Source: Crocinitomicaceae bacterium (GTDB taxonomy: Bacteria; Bacteroidota; Bacteroidia; Flavobacteriales_D; Crocinitomicaceae). Taken from it: a DNA stretch of 62,901 nt. Position 1 is the first letter of the stretch. Every line of letters starts with the position of its first letter. The position numbers and the translations under genes are program-made. Location of the stretch: assembly GCA_030727405.1 (NCBI GenBank), contig JANRBR010000030.1:1-62901 (forward strand), written 5' to 3'. Below, piece after piece: positions 35,943 through 46,394 of the stretch. The notes under the pieces were generated by a model that was not told the DNA's origin, did not search any database, and worked only from the letters and a program-made list of their open reading frames with translations.

Positions 35943-36149
35943 ATGAAAAAAAACATGGGAAACACGGATCGTTTGATTCGCATCGCAATCTCGGCAGTAT
36001 TATTTATTGTTTCACTAATAGGACTACTTCCATCCACACTTAATGCAGTTGCGTTAATCGTCGCGGCAATGTTATTCTTGACGTCTTTTACATCTTTTTG
36101 TGGACTGTATGCCCTTTTTGGATGGAATACGTGTAAGGTAAAATCTTAA
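35943..36149 (+). CDS. DUF2892 (YgaP-like) small membrane protein
   Basis: 68 residues from the ATG at 35943. Starts MGNTDRLIRIA after a short lead, the DUF2892 hallmark, then two membrane helices (ISAVLFIVSLIGLLP and ALIVAAMLFLTSFTSFCGLYALFGW) and the closing Cys. Related domains form the membrane part of YgaP-type rhodaneses; here there is no rhodanese domain. Role unknown. Its stop shares a TTAA with the convergent DUF255 gene. Confidence 0.8.
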   Translation: MKKNMGNTDRLIRIAISAVLFIVSLIGLLPSTLNAVALIVAAMLFLTSFTSFCGLYALFGWNTCKVKS

Positions 36150-38131
36150 TTGATTTCTTCTTCGATGAGGTCTACTGCTGCTTTCAAGGTTTTAAGCGCT
36201 GGATAGCATGTGCCTTTTGCACAAACAAAAATTCCAGTAGCATAACTTGCAGACATGGGGATTTCCTGGTGATACGAAAGAAGAGCGTTTCCTGGCCAGC
36301 TAACGGTTTCACTTGATTGAACTTCCATGAGGTGAACTTCTACCATTCCCTGATTCATTTCCAATAACAATTGTGCCCAGTTGGAATAACCAGAGCCATA
36401 TGTTTCCATGCCGTCATACATGTTGGCCAGCATTTGACGTGCATATCCAGTCCATTTTTCATTTCGATAGTACGTTCCTAGCCTTAAATAATTTCGCGCC
36501 ATGACTGAATTACTGGAAGGAATTACATTGTCGTGAAGTTCCATTTTTCGAACCACCAATTTTGTGTCTGAGGAGGTGAAATAGCACATTTTACTTTCGG
36601 GGTGCATAAAATCCCTTTCCACCAGTTGTGCCCATATTTTTGCTTGTTCCAACCAAGAAATTTCACCCGTTCGTTGGTACAATTGAATGAAAGCATCCGT
36701 TCCGTGTGCATAATCTTCCAAGAATCCATCTACGCTTGGAATTCCATGCGTGTTCACATGAAAAAGTTGGCCATCAACTTTTAATTGATGTTCCATGATC
36801 CACTTTCCTATTTTTCGTGCTTCGAGGATGTATTCTTCCTCTTGTAAAACATTTCCTGCCTGGCATAATCCCTTGATTAATTGTGCATTCCACGAAGTCA
36901 GGCATTTATAATCAAGGCCGGGAGCGATTCTGCTTTGACGAATTGATAAAAGGAGGGCTTTCCATTCGCTCACTTTGCTTTGCAAACTAGACAAACTCAT
37001 GTTCCATTTCGTTGCGAAATTCGAATCGTTATCTGTTTTCAATAAGATGTATTTGTCTTCCTCCCAAAATCCTCTGCTCGAAACCGAATAATACGCTGAG
37101 AACATAGGGAAATCCGGTCCTAAAATGTTTTTTAACTCGGAAGCGGTCCAACAATAATATTTACCTTCCTCGCCCTCACTGTCGGCGTCTAAGGCGCTGA
37201 AATAGGCCCCGGATTCACTTTTCATTTCCCGACTTAGCCATGAAAATAACTCTTCAACGATTTCTTTATAGGCGGGGACTTGGTATTCGTTGTAAGCAGT
37301 CGCATACAATTCCATTAACTGGGCGTTGTCGTATAGCATTTTTTCAAAATGTGGGACTTTCCAGATCATGTCTACAGAGTACCTCGTAAATCCACCTCCT
37401 ATGTGGTCATAAATGCCACCATTCGCCATTTTATCCAAGGTCAACTTAACGTACTCTTGCAGTTTTTCGTCCTTAAAATAGCGTGCATGCTCCAAGAGAA
37501 AAGCGTAATTGGAAGGCATCGGAAACTTAGGTGCCCGACTCATTCCTCCTTCCATCAAGTCAAACTGTTTTTTCCAGCGCGCCACAAGTTCCAACAATTT
37601 TTCATTGTCGATCGATGGTTCATTTTGTGGAATGGAAATCAATTCATTTACACGAAGTCCTTCATGAAGTTTTGCGGCATATTCATCTGCTTTTTCTCGG
37701 TCATTTTGGTACGTATGAACCAAGGATTTAAGAACGTGAATCCACTGTTCCTTAGGGAAATAAGTTCCGCCATAGATTGGTCTTCCATCAGGCATGGTGA
37801 TGCAATTCAAGGGCCAACCCCCTCTTTGCGTCATCAGTTGGACAGCAGACATGTATATTTGATCTACATCTGGACGCTCTTCTCGGTCCACTTTGATGTT
37901 GATGAAGTGCGCATTCATTAAATCAGCAACTTCTTGATCTTCAAAGCACTCATGGGCCATGACATGGCACCAATGACAAGCGGAATAGCCAATGCTAATT
38001 AACACCATTTTATCGAGGCGTTTCGCTTGTTCAAATGCATCATCAGACCATGGCATCCAACCAATTGGATGATGTGCGTGTTGAATCAAATAGGGAGAAG
38101 ATTCGTTTTTTAGGCTGTTTGTTGTTGGCAT
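36146..38131 (-). CDS. thioredoxin-domain protein, DUF255/YyaL (spermatogenesis-associated protein 20 family)
   Basis: 661 residues. The N-terminal DUF255 thioredoxin-like domain opens with SPYLIQHAHHPIGWMPW and has ACHWCHVMAHECFED, the CxxC-containing signature. The rest is an (alpha/alpha)-barrel like glycan epimerases (for example VPHFEKMLYDNAQLM, FLEDYAHGTDAFIQLY). No signal peptide, so cytoplasmic. The biochemical role of this widespread family is not firmly known. Confidence 0.92.
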   Translation of the reverse strand: MPTTNSLKNESSPYLIQHAHHPIGWMPWSDDAFEQAKRLDKMVLISIGYSACHWCHVMAHECFEDQEVADLMNAHFINIKVDREERPDVDQIYMSAVQLMTQRGGWPLNCITMPDGRPIYGGTYFPKEQWIHVLKSLVHTYQNDREKADEYAAKLHEGLRVNELISIPQNEPSIDNEKLLELVARWKKQFDLMEGGMSRAPKFPMPSNYAFLLEHARYFKDEKLQEYVKLTLDKMANGGIYDHIGGGFTRYSVDMIWKVPHFEKMLYDNAQLMELYATAYNEYQVPAYKEIVEELFSWLSREMKSESGAYFSALDADSEGEEGKYYCWTASELKNILGPDFPMFSAYYSVSSRGFWEEDKYILLKTDNDSNFATKWNMSLSSLQSKVSEWKALLLSIRQSRIAPGLDYKCLTSWNAQLIKGLCQAGNVLQEEEYILEARKIGKWIMEHQLKVDGQLFHVNTHGIPSVDGFLEDYAHGTDAFIQLYQRTGEISWLEQAKIWAQLVERDFMHPESKMCYFTSSDTKLVVRKMELHDNVIPSSNSVMARNYLRLGTYYRNEKWTGYARQMLANMYDGMETYGSGYSNWAQLLLEMNQGMVEVHLMEVQSSETVSWPGNALLSYHQEIPMSASYATGIFVCAKGTCYPALKTLKAAVDLIEEEIN

Positions 38132-38184
38132 CGTATTTGAATAGAAAACAAAGAAAACCTATATTTGTTGAATAGAACTGACTT

Positions 38185-39666
38185 GTGAAAAAATTTCGTC
38201 CATCTAAAGTACTCTTTTTTGTACTTCTCGTACTCGCTCTTTTACTGATTCCATCTATTCTTATCCCGAAAGGCGGCGTTAATTTCCTTGGTGTAAACTG
38301 GGAATTTCTGCGCATTGAGAACATTTTCTCGCCAAGCAGACAAGAATCAAAAGATATTTCTAACATCATACAAAAGGTGGATACCAGCGATATAAATGCA
38401 TCGTTAGTAAAACATAAAAACGGAACATCCGGGAAATTAGGTTGGGCAAACGGCGGAGAATTGAGTACTGAAAGTGCCACTTCATTGCACTTAAATGGCC
38501 TTGCCAAACAAAATTTATTTCGCTTTTTTGAAAAATTAAAAACCGTTAACGGTAAAGGGAAAAAATTAAGCATTTTTCATTATGGTGATTCACAAATTGA
38601 GGGGGATCGCATTACAGGTTATGTCCGCCAGCGCATTCAAAATCAATTTGGAGGAAATGGGCCCGGAATGATTCCAGCTGTCAATGTGTACAATACCCAA
38701 ACTTTTAAACAAACCTACTCTTCCAATTTTGAGCGTCTAACATCCTTTTGGGGTAAAAAATTAAGTTCCAAAAAATATGGCGCAATGGCATCTGCTGCAA
38801 TGATTAATATAGATAGCGGCAAATCAGATCGCGGTGAACTAACTGAAGCTTGGATTGAAATAGAATCATCTCCCTCAGCTTTTGCGCGGGCAAGAGATTA
38901 CAACCATGTGAAATGTTATTATTCTTATTGTTTTAATTCTTGTTCAGTCAAGGTTTATGAAAACAATAAATTGATTCATGAAGATTCGTTAATCAAAGAC
39001 GGACTTGGTCATTCGATTGACTTAAGTTTTCCTAAGACTCCTGGAAAACTAAAATTTGTATTTAGCACCACCAAAAGCCCTGTGTTTAATGGTTTTTCAT
39101 TAGAAGGTGACATCGGTGTGCAAGTTGTAAATGTTGCCATGCGAGGTTCATCTGGATCTGGCTTGAGCGCCGGAGACAATACTTTATTTAAGAAAATGCA
39201 CAATGAGCAAAACACGGAATTATTCATCTTGCAGTTTGGAGGAAATTCAGTCCCAGCATTTAAAGACAGTAGCTCCGTTCGAAATTACGCCAAAAGCTTT
39301 AAAGGGCAAATTCAATACATGCAACAAGTCCGACCATCAGCGGCTATTATTGTCATTGGTCCAAGTGACATGTCTCACCGTGTCAATGGCGTATTTGAAT
39401 CGTATTCATTGCTTCCGTATTGCGTGAGTCAAATGAAAAAAGCGTGCGATGAAGCTGGTGCAGGGTATTGGGATTTGTTTGGAGCCATGGGAGGAAAAAA
39501 TTCGATGCCTTCATGGGTTAGTCAAGGTTTGGCAGGTGGAGATTACGTCCATTTTACGCCAAAAGGTTCTAGCTATGCTTCTCAATTATTTTATGACGCG
39601 TTCATTGCTGAGTATACGAAATGGTTGAATGGAAATCCAAATACGACGAAAGGCAATCCCAAATGA
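38185..39666 (+). CDS. membrane-anchored SGNH/GDSL hydrolase-like protein (polysaccharide O-acylation)
   Basis: 493 residues, GTG start. One N-terminal membrane anchor (KVLFFVLLVLALLLIPSIL) places the rest in the periplasm. SGNH residues: Ser136 in YGDSQIEGDR, Gly/Asn in QFGGNSVPAF, and the Asp/His pair in DYVHFTPKG near the end. It is the first gene of an SGNH-SGNH-MBOAT unit that resembles AlgJ/AlgX/AlgI and PatB/PatA, where MBOAT moves the acyl group across the membrane and SGNH proteins transfer it to a glycan. TATATTTG at 38160-38167 is a likely -7 box. Confidence 0.8.
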   Translation: MKKFRPSKVLFFVLLVLALLLIPSILIPKGGVNFLGVNWEFLRIENIFSPSRQESKDISNIIQKVDTSDINASLVKHKNGTSGKLGWANGGELSTESATSLHLNGLAKQNLFRFFEKLKTVNGKGKKLSIFHYGDSQIEGDRITGYVRQRIQNQFGGNGPGMIPAVNVYNTQTFKQTYSSNFERLTSFWGKKLSSKKYGAMASAAMINIDSGKSDRGELTEAWIEIESSPSAFARARDYNHVKCYYSYCFNSCSVKVYENNKLIHEDSLIKDGLGHSIDLSFPKTPGKLKFVFSTTKSPVFNGFSLEGDIGVQVVNVAMRGSSGSGLSAGDNTLFKKMHNEQNTELFILQFGGNSVPAFKDSSSVRNYAKSFKGQIQYMQQVRPSAAIIVIGPSDMSHRVNGVFESYSLLPYCVSQMKKACDEAGAGYWDLFGAMGGKNSMPSWVSQGLAGGDYVHFTPKGSSYASQLFYDAFIAEYTKWLNGNPNTTKGNPK

Positions 39667-40940
39667 TTCGTTTGCTTGCCTGCATTTTCTTTTTTCCAAC
39701 ACTCCTTATTTCTCAAACCAATGATTTAAGGGCAATCAATTATTCCAAGTATTCGAAAGAGGATGCTGTAATAGAAAAGCAATATGATTTCATCAAAAGT
39801 GATTGCAATCAATTTCAATTTTTCAGCCCAGAGAGCCCAAATTGGATGCATCTTTTCAAGGACATTCAACAAATGGTTTTGAAGAAAGACCGGAAACTAA
39901 ATTTCTATCACATTGGCGGTTCCCACATTCAAGCAGATATTTACACCCATGATTTTAGGACGTTTTTGCAAACAAATTGGCCTGGATTAAACGGTGACCG
40001 TGGTTTGGTATTTCCTTTTGGTCTAGCAAAAACGAACAATCCATCCAACTACCATTTTTCATCACCTAACATTTGGAAATCGTATAGAAGTGTGACGAAT
40101 CATCCAGAGGATTTAGATTATGGAATAACCGGTGCAGCAATTAAATGTGCCGATTCTGTCATAACCATCAATTTCAAACACATGCGTTCGATGGTCAAAC
40201 CGCCATTTAATAAGTTGCGCATCTATCACAATACCGGACAATTCCCCTATGACTTAAATTTTGGGAGTCAAGAATTGTTGGTCATAGAAACCATTCATCA
40301 CGAGGAACTAGGTTATTCAGATATTTCCTTTACCGATTACATCGATTCGCTCGACTTGCAATTTATCAAGAACATTTCGGAGGCTTTTAACTTGGAAATT
40401 TTTGGCTTTGAATTGATGAATGAATTACCCGGAATCACTTACAATGCGATTGGGATAAATGGAGCGGGACTTTATACTTATTTAGGCAATGATCACTTTT
40501 TAAGGGATTTAAAGATTCATCCACCGGATTTATTCGTGTTTTCTGTCGGAACAAACGATGCCTATTCGAGTTATGCCAGTTTCAAGCCTTCGGTTTATAA
40601 AGCGAATTTAGAGGCCCTGATGAAAATGATTTTATCGGTCAACCCAAAATGTGCGCTTCTTTTAACGGTTCCAAATGACAACCAATTTCATAATGCGCCA
40701 AATAAAAATACGGAACGACAACGCGAAGTAATCATTCAGTTGGCACAACAATACCAAGTGCCGGTTTGGGATTTTTATGGGATTATGGGCGAGTTAGGGT
40801 CCTCCTTGGTTTGGAAAAAAAATGGACTGATGCAATCAGATTACGTGCACTTTACTTCTACCGGTTACCACTTAAAAGGAACATTATTAATCAATGCTTT
40901 TACAAAATACCTCAATGCATTTGAGGAAATGACACCATAA
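39663..40940 (+). CDS. second SGNH-like periplasmic protein with GGS in place of GDS
   Basis: 425 residues from the ATG at 39663, which overlaps the previous stop (ATGA). Signal peptide ending near TLLISQ. The block I motif reads HIGGSHIQAD with Ser87 kept but Gly in place of the usual Asp; block III is SVGTNDAYSS and the C-terminal DxxH is DYVHFTSTG. Paralogue of the gene before it (about the same layout). Likely acts with it on the same glycan, either as a second transferase or an esterase. Confidence 0.78.
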   Translation: MIRLLACIFFFPTLLISQTNDLRAINYSKYSKEDAVIEKQYDFIKSDCNQFQFFSPESPNWMHLFKDIQQMVLKKDRKLNFYHIGGSHIQADIYTHDFRTFLQTNWPGLNGDRGLVFPFGLAKTNNPSNYHFSSPNIWKSYRSVTNHPEDLDYGITGAAIKCADSVITINFKHMRSMVKPPFNKLRIYHNTGQFPYDLNFGSQELLVIETIHHEELGYSDISFTDYIDSLDLQFIKNISEAFNLEIFGFELMNELPGITYNAIGINGAGLYTYLGNDHFLRDLKIHPPDLFVFSVGTNDAYSSYASFKPSVYKANLEALMKMILSVNPKCALLLTVPNDNQFHNAPNKNTERQREVIIQLAQQYQVPVWDFYGIMGELGSSLVWKKNGLMQSDYVHFTSTGYHLKGTLLINAFTKYLNAFEEMTP

Positions 40941-40942
40941 AC

Positions 40943-42601
40943 ATGCATCGAATACAACAACTTTTTTCATTCAATTCACAAGAACCGCTCATCTTTACCC
41001 AGCTTGACTTTTGGCTGTTTTTCATTTTGGTAATGGTTATTTTCTCCGCCATCCACAAACATTTTTTGACAAGAAGCATCTTTTTGACATGCATCAGTTT
41101 GTTTTTCTATTTTAAAACGTCCGGGCTCTATGTTTTGTTATTGGGGCTCACCTTGGTTGTCAATTTCTCTTTTGGAAAACGCGTTCAAAATGCTGAAAAG
41201 GATGGAACAAAAAAATGGTTCATTGCGGCAACAGTTGTGTTTAATTTACTGCTCTTAGGTTATTTTAAATACGCCTATTTCTTCACCGATTCTTTTAACC
41301 ACCTCTTTCTCACGAAATACGAGGTAGTCAATCATTTCGCTTTATGGGGCGAAGGGTTTTTTGGCGAAGGGCATTTCACTGAGAAAATTTTAATTCCAAT
41401 TGGTGTATCCTTCTTTACCTTTCACAACATCAGTTATGTGGTGGATGTATATCGGAAAGAAATCAAAGTCACGCGCTTTTTTGACTTCGCCTTTTACGTC
41501 ACTTATTTTCCCCATTTAGTGGCTGGACCGATTGTTCGGGCAAGGGACTTTATTCCACAAATAAATAAACCATTTGAATTAAATAAAACAGACTTTAGTT
41601 GGGCTTTGGTGCAGATTACTAAAGGATTATTTAAAAAAATTGTTCTCGCTGATTACATCGCCGTTCACTTCATCGATAAAATTGCTGATGCCCCGGAAAC
41701 CTTTCCGGGATTTGTAAGCATCCTAGCTATGTGGGCATATTCTTTGCAGATTTATGGAGATTTTTCTGGATACACCGATATTGCCATTGGTATTTCGAGG
41801 TTGATGGGATTCAACTTGCTGGAGAACTTCCAGTCACCTTATAAAGCAGTTTCCGTAGCTGATTTCTGGCGCAGGTGGCACAAATCACTCGGTTCATGGT
41901 TACGCGACTATTTATACATCCCACTCGGGGGGAATCGTTCTGGAGGTATTGGGACCTATATTGCCTCAACGATCATCTTTGTGTTTTTAATTTTTATCAC
42001 ACAGTGGTATGAATTGGTTTATGTCTATTTAGGACTCATGTTCTTGTATTTTGTTTGTTGGCAATATTTCCCTGCGGTGAAAAACCTATTGAATCGCGAC
42101 TTGAATCTATTGATCACTATGGTTGTTGGTGGACTTTGGCACGGTGCAAGTGAGAACTTTGTTATTTGGGGCTCCATGAATGGACTGGCACTCATCTTTT
42201 ATCAATATTGGAAAAAAATCAGTCCTTATGAGCACAGTACTTCATGGGGAATAAGGGCTTGGCGCATTTTTCTGACCTTCAACTTCATCACCTTTACGCG
42301 CATTTGGTTCCGATTAGACGAGGCGGGAGAACCCATGAAAATGCTTCATCACATCTGGACACACTTTGACTTTACCTGGGGAATTTTTGTGAAAGTACTG
42401 ATCACCTACCAAGCAGCTTTCTGGGTCATCCTTAGTGGATTTATTCTGCATTGGTTGCCTCAAGCATGGAAAGATAAAGGAATTCACGCCTTCGCTAAAA
42501 TCCCATTTGTTTTTCAAGCAATCGTCATTGCGTTTAGTGTTTTCTTGATGTATCAAGCCATCTCGGATTCCTTCAAACCCTTTGTATATTTCCAGTTTTA
42601 A
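40943..42601 (+). CDS. MBOAT family O-acyltransferase (AlgI/DltB-like)
   Basis: 552 residues with about ten to twelve membrane helices. Family markers: PIGVSFFTFHNISYVVDVYR, YFPHLVAGPIVRARDFIPQ, LQIYGDFSGYTDIAIGISRLMGF, FWRRWHKSLGSWLRDYLYIPLGGNR and the catalytic His in GGLWHGASENFVIWG. It supplies acyl groups across the inner membrane for modification of a surface polymer. It starts two bases after the second SGNH gene and shares a TTAA with the convergent small membrane protein gene. Confidence 0.93.
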   Translation: MHRIQQLFSFNSQEPLIFTQLDFWLFFILVMVIFSAIHKHFLTRSIFLTCISLFFYFKTSGLYVLLLGLTLVVNFSFGKRVQNAEKDGTKKWFIAATVVFNLLLLGYFKYAYFFTDSFNHLFLTKYEVVNHFALWGEGFFGEGHFTEKILIPIGVSFFTFHNISYVVDVYRKEIKVTRFFDFAFYVTYFPHLVAGPIVRARDFIPQINKPFELNKTDFSWALVQITKGLFKKIVLADYIAVHFIDKIADAPETFPGFVSILAMWAYSLQIYGDFSGYTDIAIGISRLMGFNLLENFQSPYKAVSVADFWRRWHKSLGSWLRDYLYIPLGGNRSGGIGTYIASTIIFVFLIFITQWYELVYVYLGLMFLYFVCWQYFPAVKNLLNRDLNLLITMVVGGLWHGASENFVIWGSMNGLALIFYQYWKKISPYEHSTSWGIRAWRIFLTFNFITFTRIWFRLDEAGEPMKMLHHIWTHFDFTWGIFVKVLITYQAAFWVILSGFILHWLPQAWKDKGIHAFAKIPFVFQAIVIAFSVFLMYQAISDSFKPFVYFQF

Positions 42602-42861
42602 GCAGTTAAATAATAGCTAAAAAACAGAAGGTCAATACCGATGCTTACGATGCTTGCCATGGCAATCCATCGCATGGGAGCAACCGCTAGAAGCAAACTT
42701 AAGGTTAACATGGTTGGAACAACAATGGCGATGAGCGCAAACGTACTTCCAATGGCACCCATGCCCACAGTAAGGCCACCTAAGCATCCAACAACCAATA
42801 AAATAATGGCGATCCACCCAAACCGGTTGAATTCCATTTCCTTAATCAATTTATCCATCAT
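42598..42861 (-). CDS. small hydrophobic membrane protein, unknown
   Basis: 87 residues from the ATG at 42861 (a second ATG is one codon on). After a short charged start (MMDKLIKEMEFNRFG) there are three hydrophobic segments: IAIILLVVGCLGGLTVGMG, STFALIAIVVPTMLTLSLLLAVAP and IAMASIVSIGIDLLFFSYYL. No family recognised. The frame stays open upstream to 42987 but that part lacks protein-like character. Confidence 0.6.
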   Translation of the reverse strand: MMDKLIKEMEFNRFGWIAIILLVVGCLGGLTVGMGAIGSTFALIAIVVPTMLTLSLLLAVAPMRWIAMASIVSIGIDLLFFSYYLTA

Positions 42862-42980
42862 AGCTTTTAATTTTAATTCAAATTTCGAAGGATTAAGGCT
42901 TTCTTTCAATGAGAAAAATTGCCAAAAAAGCTGATTTATGTCAATATATGAGGCATTATTGAATTTAGTTGCGAAATTAT

Positions 42981-43012
42981 TTGACAAACGGGGTCTCGTT
43001 GTCGTATCTTTG
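42981..43012 (+). promoter_or_regulatory. queA promoter: TTG-N21-TATCTTTG
   Basis: TTG at 42981-42983 and TATCTTTG at 43005-43012, 21 bases apart. The leader then has a small hairpin, CCCGA (43016-43020) and TCGGG (43027-43031). Confidence 0.6.
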
Positions 43013-43049
43013 CGTCCCGACTTCTTTCGGGTAGGTAAATATTGAGTTT

Positions 43050-44108
43050 ATGAGCAAAATGAAATTATCGGAGTTCGACTTCGATCTTCCAGAAGAGTTG
43101 ATTGCAAATTATCCATGTGAAAACCGTGACGAGTCTCGATTGATGGTCGTTCACCGTTCAACTGGTCAAATCGAACACAAATTATTTAAAGATGTGTTGG
43201 ATTATTTTTCAGAAGGCGACGTCATGATCATGAATAACACCCGTGTTTTTCCAGCTAGAATGTATGGAAACAAAGAAAAAACCGGTGCGAAAATTGAAGT
43301 TTTCTTGCTTCGCGAATTGAACCGAGAAAGTTTGCTTTGGGACGTATTGGTAGATCCAGCTCGTAAAATCCGTATTGGTAATAAATTATATTTTGGTGAG
43401 GATGATTCTTTAGTAGCTGAGGTAATTGATAATACCACCTCACGTGGACGTACACTTCGATTTTTATTCGATGGTCCTTACGAAGATTTTAAAGCGAAAA
43501 TCACTGAACTTGGTGAAACACCGCTTCCAAAATACATCAAACGAGACGTTGAACCAGAAGATGAAGAGCGTTATCAAACCATCTTTGCTAAGGTGGAAGG
43601 AGCCGTTGCTGCACCTACAGCTGGACTTCACTTCTCTCGTCAATTATTGAAAAGATTAGAATTAAAAGGAATTAATTTTGCTGAAGTGACCCTACATGTT
43701 GGTTTAGGAACCTTCCGTTCTGTTGAAGTGGAGGATTTGACGAAGCATAAAATGGATTCAGAACAAGTCATTGTATCAGAAGCTGCTGCTGACATGGTAA
43801 ACAATGCTAAACGCACCAAACACCGTGTTTGTGCGATTGGAACGACAGCGATGCGATCCATTGAAACATCTGTATCTACAGAAGGCTACTTAAAGCCATT
43901 CGATGGTTGGAGCAATAAATTTATTTTCCCTCCATACGAATTTAGTATTGCAGATTGTTTGATTACGAACTTCCACACACCTCTTTCAACCTTGTTAATG
44001 ATGATTTCTGCTTTTGCCGGACATGAATTAATGATGCAGGCATACCAAGAGGCCATTCGAGAAAAATACCGTTTCTATTCTTATGGTGACGCGATGCTCA
44101 TCTTATAA
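43050..44108 (+). CDS. queA: S-adenosylmethionine:tRNA ribosyltransferase-isomerase
   Basis: 352 residues. It transfers the ribosyl moiety of SAM to preQ1 in tRNA, giving epoxyqueuosine. Markers: [38 protein letters not shown], the long signature [15 protein letters not shown] and [16 protein letters not shown], and [19 protein letters not shown]. An ATG three codons downstream is an alternative start. Monocistronic, with its own promoter and a terminator right after. Confidence 0.97.
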   Translation: MSKMKLSEFDFDLPEELIANYPCENRDESRLMVVHRSTGQIEHKLFKDVLDYFSEGDVMIMNNTRVFPARMYGNKEKTGAKIEVFLLRELNRESLLWDVLVDPARKIRIGNKLYFGEDDSLVAEVIDNTTSRGRTLRFLFDGPYEDFKAKITELGETPLPKYIKRDVEPEDEERYQTIFAKVEGAVAAPTAGLHFSRQLLKRLELKGINFAEVTLHVGLGTFRSVEVEDLTKHKMDSEQVIVSEAAADMVNNAKRTKHRVCAIGTTAMRSIETSVSTEGYLKPFDGWSNKFIFPPYEFSIADCLITNFHTPLSTLLMMISAFAGHELMMQAYQEAIREKYRFYSYGDAMLIL

Positions 44109-44125
44109 TTAGAAATAAAAGCTAT

Positions 44126-44161
44126 AAAAAAAAGAGAAGGCAATGCCTTCTCTTTTTTTTT
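44126..44161. terminator. bidirectional rho-independent terminator between queA and tyrS
   Basis: Eight A, the perfect 8-bp stem GAGAAGGC-AAT-GCCTTCTC, then nine T. Symmetric flanks serve both converging genes. Confidence 0.93.
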
Positions 44162-44178
44162 GATCTATGTATAATGAA

Positions 44179-45459
44179 TTAATCAGCAATGATTAGGATG
44201 TAATTGTTCTTTTTTCCTTTGCCTAATAATACGTATTTATTGTTAATCAACTGTTGAGGTCCGACGATAAATTGCTCATCGACTTTCTCTTTATTGACAG
44301 AGATGGCATTCGCTTTTAATTCCCTTCTCGCTTCGCCGTTAGAGGATAAAAATCCTGTTTTTGCGGACATTGCATCGACAATACTGATGCCTTCACCAAA
44401 TTCCGAACGAGAAATTGATGCTTGAGGAACACCCTCAAAAATGCTAAAGAAATCTTGTTCTGACAAGGCATTTAAATCTTCGGAAGTCGATTTTCCAAAT
44501 AAAATATTACTCGCGCTTATGGCCGTTAGAAGGGCTTCCTCACTATGAACGCGAACGGTAATGTCTTCCGCTAATGCTTTTTGTAAAATGCGTAAATGCG
44601 GTGCCTCTGCATGTTCTTTTTCTAATGCTTCGATTTCTTCTCGCGTTTTCAAGGTAAAAATCCGAATGAAATTTGCCGCATCTTCATCGGCTGCATTTAA
44701 CCAATATTGATAGAATTGGTAAGGGGATGTTTTTTGTGGGTCCAACCAAACGTTTCCGCCTTCCGTTTTCCCGAACTTGGTTCCATCTGCTTTTTTAATA
44801 AGAGGCGTAGTCACAGCATATGCTTCACCTCCACCTTTGCGACGAATTAATTCGGTACCGGTGACAATATTTCCCCATTGATCAGAGCCACCTAATTGCA
44901 CGATGCAACCTTTGTGCTGATTCAGGTAATAGAAGTCATATCCTTGAACGAGTTGATAGGAAAATTCCGTGAAGGACATTCCTGTTTCCAAGCGTGACTT
45001 CACAGAGTCTTTTGCCATCATATAATTGACCGAAATGTGTTTTCCTACATCGCGAATAAATGTCAAGAAACTCATTTCTCGAAACCAATCGATATTATTG
45101 ACCATTTCTGCGGCATTCGACCCTTCAAAGGATAAGAATTTTTCCAATTGTGCCTTGACGCAAGCAACATTGTGTTGCAAAGTAGCATCATCCAACAGGT
45201 TTCGCTCTTGTGATTTACCGGAAGGATCTCCCACCATACCTGTCGCACCACCAACCAATGCATATGGTTTATGTCCCGCTTTTTGGAAATGAACCAAAGT
45301 CATGATTTGCACCAAACTTCCAATATGTAAGGAGTCTGCTGTTGGATCAAAACCAATGTATCCCGACGAACTTTTCTTTAATAACGCTTCTTCTGTACCT
45401 GGCATGATATCATGGATCATCCCTCTCCACTGTAATTCTTCGATAAAATTCGTTGGCAT
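44179..45459 (-). CDS. tyrS: tyrosyl-tRNA synthetase
   Basis: 426 residues, class I synthetase. HIGH-type motif [14 protein letters not shown], tyrosine/ATP site [29 protein letters not shown]-type loop [13 protein letters not shown] and a C-terminal S4 RNA-binding domain ([14 protein letters not shown]). It starts one base after the end of gldA, so the two are co-oriented and probably cotranscribed. Confidence 0.97.
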   Translation of the reverse strand: MPTNFIEELQWRGMIHDIMPGTEEALLKKSSSGYIGFDPTADSLHIGSLVQIMTLVHFQKAGHKPYALVGGATGMVGDPSGKSQERNLLDDATLQHNVACVKAQLEKFLSFEGSNAAEMVNNIDWFREMSFLTFIRDVGKHISVNYMMAKDSVKSRLETGMSFTEFSYQLVQGYDFYYLNQHKGCIVQLGGSDQWGNIVTGTELIRRKGGGEAYAVTTPLIKKADGTKFGKTEGGNVWLDPQKTSPYQFYQYWLNAADEDAANFIRIFTLKTREEIEALEKEHAEAPHLRILQKALAEDITVRVHSEEALLTAISASNILFGKSTSEDLNALSEQDFFSIFEGVPQASISRSEFGEGISIVDAMSAKTGFLSSNGEARRELKANAISVNKEKVDEQFIVGPQQLINNKYVLLGKGKKNNYILIIAD

Positions 45460-45460
45460 C

Positions 45461-46360
45461 TTATTTTGTTAATTCTTTAAATACTTCTTCTAAGGATTTT
45501 TGCTCTATGTTCAAGGTCAGAATGAGCCAGTTTTGTGCTTGCGCATGCTGAGAAACTGATTTACGCAAATCATCTGTTGAGCGTGATTCGATTAACCAAC
45601 CGTTGTTTAAAGCTTCCACTTTACTTACGTTCACGATTTTCGTCAACTGTGCTTTGGTGACTTTCGCATCAAATTCTACATAAACCGTCTGATGCGCCAA
45701 CTCTTGCTGCAATGTTTTTGCTTTGTCATCCGCTACAATTTGACCTTTAGACAAGATGATTACGCGGTCACAAATTGCCTCCACTTCCTGCATGATGTGC
45801 GTGGAAAGGAGCACCGTTTTTTGTTTTCCAATCTGACGAATGAGCTCACGAATTTCCACCAATTGATTGGGGTCTAGTCCTGTTGTGGGCTCATCGAGGA
45901 TCAATACTTCTGGATCGTGTATGATGGCCTGTGCCAATCCCACCCGTTGACGGTATCCTTTCGATAATGCGCCAATTTTTTTGTTCTGTTCGACATCCAA
46001 CCCTACTGCGTGTACCATTTCAGCTACGCGTGATTTTAAGTTTTTGACTTTGTAAATGCGTCCAACAAACTCCAAGTATTCTCGGACATACATGTCTACA
46101 TATAATGGATTGTTTTCGGGCAAATACCCAATCATTTGACGCGTTTTCAACTCGTCTACATCGACTTTGATTCCGCCTATGAATACTTCGCCATCACTTG
46201 CGGGAATATACCCCGTCATGATTTTCATGGTGGTAGATTTTCCAGCTCCATTTGGACCTAAAAAAGCCACAATCTCACCTTTGTTTACAGAGAAACTTAC
46301 ATCCCGCACTGCGGCTTGTTCTCCATAATATTTAAACAGGTTTTTTACTTCTATTGACAT
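45461..46360 (-). CDS. gldA: gliding-motility ABC transporter ATP-binding protein GldA
   Basis: 299 residues, the GldA length. Walker [13 protein letters not shown]-loop region [12 protein letters not shown], signature [14 protein letters not shown], Walker [16 protein letters not shown] and H-loop STHIMQEV, plus a ~80-residue C-terminal domain ending [14 protein letters not shown]. In Flavobacterium GldA works with membrane proteins GldF and GldG; those genes are not present here. Other DrrA/NatA-like ABC ATPases are similar, so the name relies on overall resemblance and lineage. Confidence 0.85.
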   Translation of the reverse strand: MSIEVKNLFKYYGEQAAVRDVSFSVNKGEIVAFLGPNGAGKSTTMKIMTGYIPASDGEVFIGGIKVDVDELKTRQMIGYLPENNPLYVDMYVREYLEFVGRIYKVKNLKSRVAEMVHAVGLDVEQNKKIGALSKGYRQRVGLAQAIIHDPEVLILDEPTTGLDPNQLVEIRELIRQIGKQKTVLLSTHIMQEVEAICDRVIILSKGQIVADDKAKTLQQELAHQTVYVEFDAKVTKAQLTKIVNVSKVEALNNGWLIESRSTDDLRKSVSQHAQAQNWLILTLNIEQKSLEEVFKELTK

Positions 46361-46394
46361 CGCAAAGCGAAGTTAATAAAAATCAAGGACGTAT

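Noticed and set aside
43013..43049. preQ1 riboswitch before queA
   Set aside because: The leader is only about 35 bases with one 5-bp hairpin and lacks the loop-tail pseudoknot pattern of preQ1 riboswitches.
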